Shown piece by piece: positions 6,990-10,047 of a DNA stretch of 10,047 bases; the stretch's first letter is position 1, and every line of letters starts with the position of its first letter. The notes below the pieces were generated by a model, which did not search any database, had not been told where the DNA came from, and saw nothing but the letters and a program-made list of their open reading frames with translations. This stretch comes from Thermofilum sp. (GTDB lineage Archaea; Thermoproteota; Thermoprotei; Thermofilales; Thermofilaceae): positions 1 to 10,047 of the forward strand of contig JAJHRM010000083.1 of the NCBI GenBank assembly GCA_020832965.1, written 5' to 3'. The position numbers and the translations under genes were made by a program.

Positions 6990-8297
6990 ATGTTAAGCAA
7001 CAAACGAATATGTGTGATTGGGTTAGGTTATGTTGGTTTGCCTACTGCTGTTGTCTTTGCTAGTAAGGGGTATGAAGTTGTTGGTGTGGATGTTGACGCT
7101 AAAAAGGTTGAGGCTGTGAATGGTGGTAGGTGTTATTTGAGGGAGCCAGGCTTAGACATTCTGCTCAGGGATGCTGTTTCCAAGGGGTTTTTGAGGGCTA
7201 CTGGTGATGCTGTAGAAGCTGTTAAGAGGTGTGATGCTGTGGTAGTTGCTGTGCCTACTCCTGTGAGGGCTGGGGTTGTTGATTTGAGCTTTTTGAGGGG
7301 TGCCTTGGAGGCTGTGAGGGAGGGTCTGCATAGGGGTCAGCTGGTCGTGGTGGAGTCTACTATTCCGCCGGGTACGACAATTGGGTTTGTTAGGCCTTTG
7401 TTGGAGGGTTCTGGGCTGAGGGCTGAGGAGGATTTCTTTCTTGCTCATGTCCCTGAGAGGATTGCTCCGGGTAGGGCTGTTGAGGAGTTGGTTAATGCTC
7501 CCCGTCTAGTGGGTGGTGTGGGGCCTAGGTCGACGCAGAAGGCTTTGGAGCTTTATGGTAGGGTTAATTCTAGGCTCTTGGCGACTGATGCTACGACGGC
7601 TGAGTTTGTTAAGCTTGTGGAGAACACCTATCGGGACGTGAATATTGCTTTTGCTAATCTTTTGGCTTTGATGGCTGAGCGGTTGGGCGTGGACGTGTAT
7701 GAGGCTGTTCGGCTTGCAAATACTCATCCGCGTGTGAATGTTCATTTGCCGGGTGCGGGTGTTGGTGGCCCGTGTTTGACTAAGGATCCGTATATGCTTG
7801 CGTCTCTTTTGCCTGATTTCTGGGGTACGGAGCTTGTGAGGCTGGCTAGGAGGATAAACGAGTATATGCCGAGCCACGTTGTCGAGATTGTTGAGAGGGC
7901 TTTGGCGGAGGAGGGTGTTGGTCTTGGAGGTGCGAGGGTAGCTGTTTTGGGAGCAAGCTATAAGGGTGGGGTTGACGATACTCGTGAGAGCCCCTCTAGG
8001 TATATTGTTATAGGTTTGCAGGATAGGGGTGCTAGTGTTGTTGTTTTTGATCCTTATACCTCTGAGAGCTTTGGCGCTGAGAGGGCTTCTTCTCTAGAGG
8101 AGGCTGTTATGGGGGCAGACGTCGTGGTGATTGTTACTGATCATCCGGAGTTTAGGGGGCTGGATCTCGGGAGGCTTGGTGGCCTCGTGAGGCGTAGGAT
8201 AATTGTGGATGGGAGGAGGGTTGTTGAGCCGCATGTTGCTGTGGAGCATGGTTTTAGGTATTATGGAGTTGGTTATGGGAGGGCCTTCAAGGTATGA
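6990..8297 (+). CDS. wecC: UDP-N-acetyl-D-mannosamine dehydrogenase (UDP-ManNAc to UDP-ManNAcA)
   Basis: This 435-residue cytosolic enzyme belongs to the nucleotide-sugar 6-dehydrogenase family, which uses two NAD+ to oxidise a UDP-sugar at C6. The N-terminal Rossmann domain starts with ICVIGLGYVGLPTA (7-20). The ManNAc-type signature HVPERIAPGR (153-162), the central helix TAEFVKLVENTYRDVNIAFAN (203-223) with K208 and N212, the catalytic cysteine C262 in GVGGPCLTKDPY (257-268), and ASYKGGVDDTRESPS (322-336) in the C-terminal UDP-binding domain are all present, so it should be active. GGPCLTKDPY is the form seen in archaeal UDP-ManNAc dehydrogenases such as MJ0428. The position after FAN is Leu224, where many relatives have Glu. 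The stop overlaps the wecB start (ATGA), and WecB makes this enzyme's substrate, which strongly supports ManNAc over glucose specificity. The sense strand is unusually rich in G and T. Confidence 0.94.
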   Translation: MLSNKRICVIGLGYVGLPTAVVFASKGYEVVGVDVDAKKVEAVNGGRCYLREPGLDILLRDAVSKGFLRATGDAVEAVKRCDAVVVAVPTPVRAGVVDLSFLRGALEAVREGLHRGQLVVVESTIPPGTTIGFVRPLLEGSGLRAEEDFFLAHVPERIAPGRAVEELVNAPRLVGGVGPRSTQKALELYGRVNSRLLATDATTAEFVKLVENTYRDVNIAFANLLALMAERLGVDVYEAVRLANTHPRVNVHLPGAGVGGPCLTKDPYMLASLLPDFWGTELVRLARRINEYMPSHVVEIVERALAEEGVGLGGARVAVLGASYKGGVDDTRESPSRYIVIGLQDRGASVVVFDPYTSESFGAERASSLEEAVMGADVVVIVTDHPEFRGLDLGRLGGLVRRRIIVDGRRVVEPHVAVEHGFRYYGVGYGRAFKV

Positions 8298-9394
8298 GTG
8301 TTGTTGTGGTTGTTGGGACTAGGCCTGAGATTATAAAGATGGCTCCCGTTGTTAGGGAGCTTGAGCGGCGTAACGTTGGGTTTGTTTTTATTCATTCGGG
8401 TCAGCATTTTGACTACGAGATGAGCCAGGTGTTTTTGGAGGAGCTTGGCTTGCCGAGGCCTCATGAGAGCTTTAGGCTTGAGAATAGTAACCCGGCGTCG
8501 CAGATGGGGGAGATGATGATCAAGCTTGAGAAGGCGCTTGGGGAGCATCGCGCGGACAAGCCTAGGGTTATGTTGATTCAGGGCGACACTAATACTATGC
8601 TTGCAGCAGGCTTGACGGCGCTGAAGCTCGGTTTGAGGGTTGGGCATGTTGAGGCTGGCTTGAGGAGTTATGACTGGAGGATGCCGGAGGAGCATAACAG
8701 GAGGATGATTGACCACGTGTCTAATTATCTCTTTGCACCTACGGAGTATTCGAAGAGGAATCTTTTGGAGGAGCATGTTTGGGGCGAGATATTTGTGACT
8801 GGGAACACGGTTATCGATGCGGTGGATATGTATTTTGACAGGATCGAGGCTGTGGAGGAAAAGGTTGTCGAGCAGTTGAGGTTCGACGAGTATGTTCTCG
8901 TGACTTTTCATAGGGCTGAGAATGTTGATGACCCGCAGGTGTTGAGGGACTTTGTTAGGGTTCTTAAGGGTAGCCCAATGCCAATAGTTTTTCCTGTTCA
9001 TCCGAGGACTAGGAGGAGGTTGCAGGAGTACGGCTTACTGGGCGAGGTTGAGCGCCTTGATAATGTCCAGTTGTTGCCTCCTCAGGGCTACTTCGAGTTC
9101 CTGGCTTTGATGAGGAATTGTAGGGTGGTTATGACTGATTCTGGTGGTCTACAGGAAGAGGCGACGCATCCAAGGATCAGGAAGCACGTATTGGTTCTGA
9201 GGAATTCTACCGAAAGACCGGAGGCTGTGATGCAGGGCTTTGCTAGGGTGGTCGGGGTAAACCCCGTTATCGTTCTCGCCGAGCTCGAGAAGACTCTGAA
9301 TAGTGGCGTTGAGTTGCCTAAAGTGTCTCCTTTTGGTGACGGGAGGGCGGCTGTAAGGATAGTTGACTCTGTTTTGTCTCGGCTCGGAACCTAG
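8294..9394 (+). CDS. wecB: UDP-N-acetylglucosamine 2-epimerase (non-hydrolysing)
   Basis: The 366-residue protein matches the full length of the non-hydrolysing UDP-GlcNAc 2-epimerases, which interconvert UDP-GlcNAc and UDP-ManNAc in the cytosol. Family residues are in place: GTRPEIIKMAPV (8-19, K15), FIHSGQHFDYEMS (32-44), QGDTNT (96-101, D98), GHVEAGLRS (117-125, E120), PEEHNR (131-136), TFHRAEN (204-210, H206), PVHPRT (234-239), TDSGGLQEEA (281-290, S283 and E289) and TERPEAV (306-312). Between QEEA and VLVLR the segment reads THPRIRKH, about two residues longer than the bacterial PSLGKP form; I take this as an archaeal variant. The start overlaps the wecC stop by 4 nt, with GGGAGGG at 8278-8284 as a Shine-Dalgarno site. 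With WecC it supplies UDP-ManNAcA for the surface glycan. A T-tract follows the stop. Confidence 0.96.
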   Translation: MSVVVVVGTRPEIIKMAPVVRELERRNVGFVFIHSGQHFDYEMSQVFLEELGLPRPHESFRLENSNPASQMGEMMIKLEKALGEHRADKPRVMLIQGDTNTMLAAGLTALKLGLRVGHVEAGLRSYDWRMPEEHNRRMIDHVSNYLFAPTEYSKRNLLEEHVWGEIFVTGNTVIDAVDMYFDRIEAVEEKVVEQLRFDEYVLVTFHRAENVDDPQVLRDFVRVLKGSPMPIVFPVHPRTRRRLQEYGLLGEVERLDNVQLLPPQGYFEFLALMRNCRVVMTDSGGLQEEATHPRIRKHVLVLRNSTERPEAVMQGFARVVGVNPVIVLAELEKTLNSGVELPKVSPFGDGRAAVRIVDSVLSRLGT

Positions 9395-9400
9395 CAGGTC

Positions 9401-9420
9401 TTATTTTTATTCTATTTTTT
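9401..9420 (+). terminator. T-tract terminator after wecB
   Basis: A 20-nt run that is almost all T (TTATTTTTATTCTATTTTTT) begins 7 nt after the wecB stop. It matches the T-rich form of archaeal intrinsic terminators on the plus strand. Its right half overlaps the last codons of the convergent minus-strand gene. Confidence 0.55.
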
Positions 9421-9706
9421 CACGTTTCAATTCAAATATTACTGTTCCTCCGCAGGTGTAGGGTTTTCCTGGGTCTGGGCACTGAGTGTAGCCGGTGTCT
9501 TCTTGTTTGCCGATTCCGAGGGCTGTGGCTGGTACTCCTTTGAGGAGGGGGGCTAGGAGTGTGAGCATGGCTGCTAGGGCGTGTAGGCAGACTCCCTTGC
9601 CGGTGTCCTTTACGTAGAACTTTTCGATGGTGAAGGTGTCGCCGGGCTTGTAGCCTAGGGCGCAGTTTCCCCGTACTTCTTTTACTTGGACTGTGATCTT
9701 GTACAT
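9407..9706 (-). CDS. TIGR04076 family protein, function unknown
   Basis: This 99-residue protein is a full-length TIGR04076-type protein, a small family common in archaea and some anaerobic bacteria whose biochemical role is not known. The pattern is complete: a beta-rich start (MYKITVQVKEVRGNC), GYKPGDTF (18-25), a hydrophobic helix CLHALAAMLTLLAPLLKG (40-57), then CPDPGKPYTCGGTVIFEL (76-93). Cysteines at 15, 40, 76 and 85 are the conserved ones and could bind metal or form a redox site; this is inference. The start ATG (complement of 9704-9706) has AAGGA a few bases upstream. It converges with wecB with only 12 nt between the stops and shows no obvious link to glycan synthesis. Its codons favour C and A in third positions (CTA, CTC, GCC), the mirror image of wecC and wecB, because the plus strand is G/T-rich here. 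Confidence 0.9.
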   Translation of the reverse strand: MYKITVQVKEVRGNCALGYKPGDTFTIEKFYVKDTGKGVCLHALAAMLTLLAPLLKGVPATALGIGKQEDTGYTQCPDPGKPYTCGGTVIFELKREKIE

Positions 9707-9857
9707 TTTTTCCTTGGATCTTTTTGCTTTTGTGCTTATTTTGTTTTCTTGGCCGGCTTTTTACGCGTGGGGTGAGTGTATCATTTTTGGGCTTTTTGCG
9801 GCTTTGGCTCGTGGCTCTTCGGATCCTTGCTCAATGTTCTGCCCGTGGAGGCGCGCG
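9707..9857. other. Spacer with no gene seen; junction before binding-protein remnant
   Basis: This short G/T-rich stretch lies between the TIGR04076 start and the binding-protein remnant. On the minus strand it should hold the promoter of the TIGR04076 gene, since it is A-rich near 9721-9747 in that direction. On the plus strand I see no homology. It probably contains the deletion or insertion junction that removed the 5' end of the binding-protein gene; no terminal inverted repeat or target duplication is evident. Confidence 0.4.
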
Positions 9858-10047
9858 CACGGTTACAACTTCACGAAAGGCTACCAGATTATCCAGGAAG
9901 AAATGACCAAGCTGAACGCTACATTGAATTATGGTAAATGGTGGTACAATGGGTCCCCAGTAATTATCAAGTTCCTCATCCGGAGTGAGGATTCTAGGAA
10001 GCAAATAGGCGACTACGTGGCCGACCAGCTAGAGAAGCTCGGCTTCT
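9858..10047 (+). pseudogene. N-terminally truncated ABC-transporter peptide/solute-binding protein fragment, cut by window end
   Basis: From about 9861 the frame reads GYNFTKGYQIIQEEMTKL, then WWYNGSPVIIKFLIRSED, then GDYVADQLEKLGF up to the last base. This is the typical middle part of archaeal family 5 (dipeptide/oligopeptide) extracellular solute-binding proteins, which are usually 600-800 residues long, with the W-YNG-PV-IKF-IR-ED and Q-GDYVADQLE-LGF elements a few hundred residues from the N-terminus. Here no signal peptide, lipobox or N-terminal lobe lies upstream: the next gene starts at 9706 on the other strand, leaving about 150 nt. The frame stays open further upstream, but the translated residues (for example SSDPCSMFCPWRRA) do not look like the family. 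The most likely reading is a gene that lost its 5' end by deletion or rearrangement. An upstream in-frame start giving a live short protein cannot be excluded because the 3' part is not visible. Confidence 0.75.

Noticed and set aside
7152..7877. Minus-strand frames of 98 and 123 codons opposite wecC
   Set aside because: Same composition effect; wecC is complete with all family motifs, and the reverse translations are basic, histidine/serine-rich and unlike real proteins.
8273..9001. Long minus-strand frame of 242 codons opposite wecB
   Set aside because: It is a shadow of wecB caused by the G/T-rich plus strand, which gives few stops on the reverse strand. The translation is low in normal hydrophobic pattern and has no recognisable motif.
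9724..9906. Plus-strand 60-codon frame starting with TTG
   Set aside because: It is in a different frame from the binding-protein remnant and covers its start; no homology is seen, and a TTG start without a Shine-Dalgarno site is weak.

Overview
The window looks like part of the chromosome of a hyperthermophilic archaeon, most likely Thermoproteota (Crenarchaeota). The signs are AGG/AGA-rich arginine codons, GGAGGTG-type Shine-Dalgarno signals, ATGA-type gene overlaps, A/T-rich TATA-like patches with T-tract ends, an archaeal-type UDP-ManNAc dehydrogenase (GGPCLTKDPY active site), a TIGR04076 protein and an archaeal-style peptide-binding-protein remnant. The order or genus cannot be fixed by eye.

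Layout: (1) 30-3242 encodes a very large polytopic membrane protein with GT-C/PTPS_related-like character and a long extracytoplasmic domain rich in N-glycosylation sequons; its reading frame is open to the left edge, so the true start may lie outside. (2) 3264-4454 encodes an enolase-superfamily enzyme of the muconate-lactonizing type. (3) 4455-4700 is an A/T-rich gap with one doubtful small ORF. (4) 4701-5930 is a GT4 glycosyltransferase that overlaps (5) an FkbM-type methyltransferase (5920-6741). (6) 6742-6989 is an A/T-rich spacer with a likely terminator and promoter. (7) 6990-8297 and 8294-9394 are a coupled wecC-wecB pair. (8) 9407-9706 on the minus strand is a TIGR04076 protein, convergent with wecB. 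(9) 9858-10047 is an N-terminally truncated ABC-transporter solute-binding-protein remnant that runs off the window.

Functionally this is a surface-glycan (probably N-glycan or other surface polysaccharide) locus. WecB turns UDP-GlcNAc into UDP-ManNAc and WecC oxidises it to UDP-ManNAcA, a sugar donor. The GT4 enzyme would add a sugar to a lipid-linked glycan, and the FkbM enzyme could O-methylate it. The large membrane protein may act in, or be decorated by, the same pathway. The role of the enolase-superfamily enzyme is open.

The most notable large-scale signal is mosaic composition. A GC-rich left flank switches to A/T-rich inside the first gene near 2330, the A/T-rich stretch ends inside the GT4 gene near 5560-5620, and a G/T-rich right block (6990 to about 9800) keeps its skew even across the minus-strand gene. 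This fits a variable glycan cassette exchanged between conserved flanks. I see no CRISPR array, intact insertion sequence, tRNA or rRNA. I did not find a convincing wholly new system; the best novelty candidate is the enolase-superfamily gene inside the glycan cassette.
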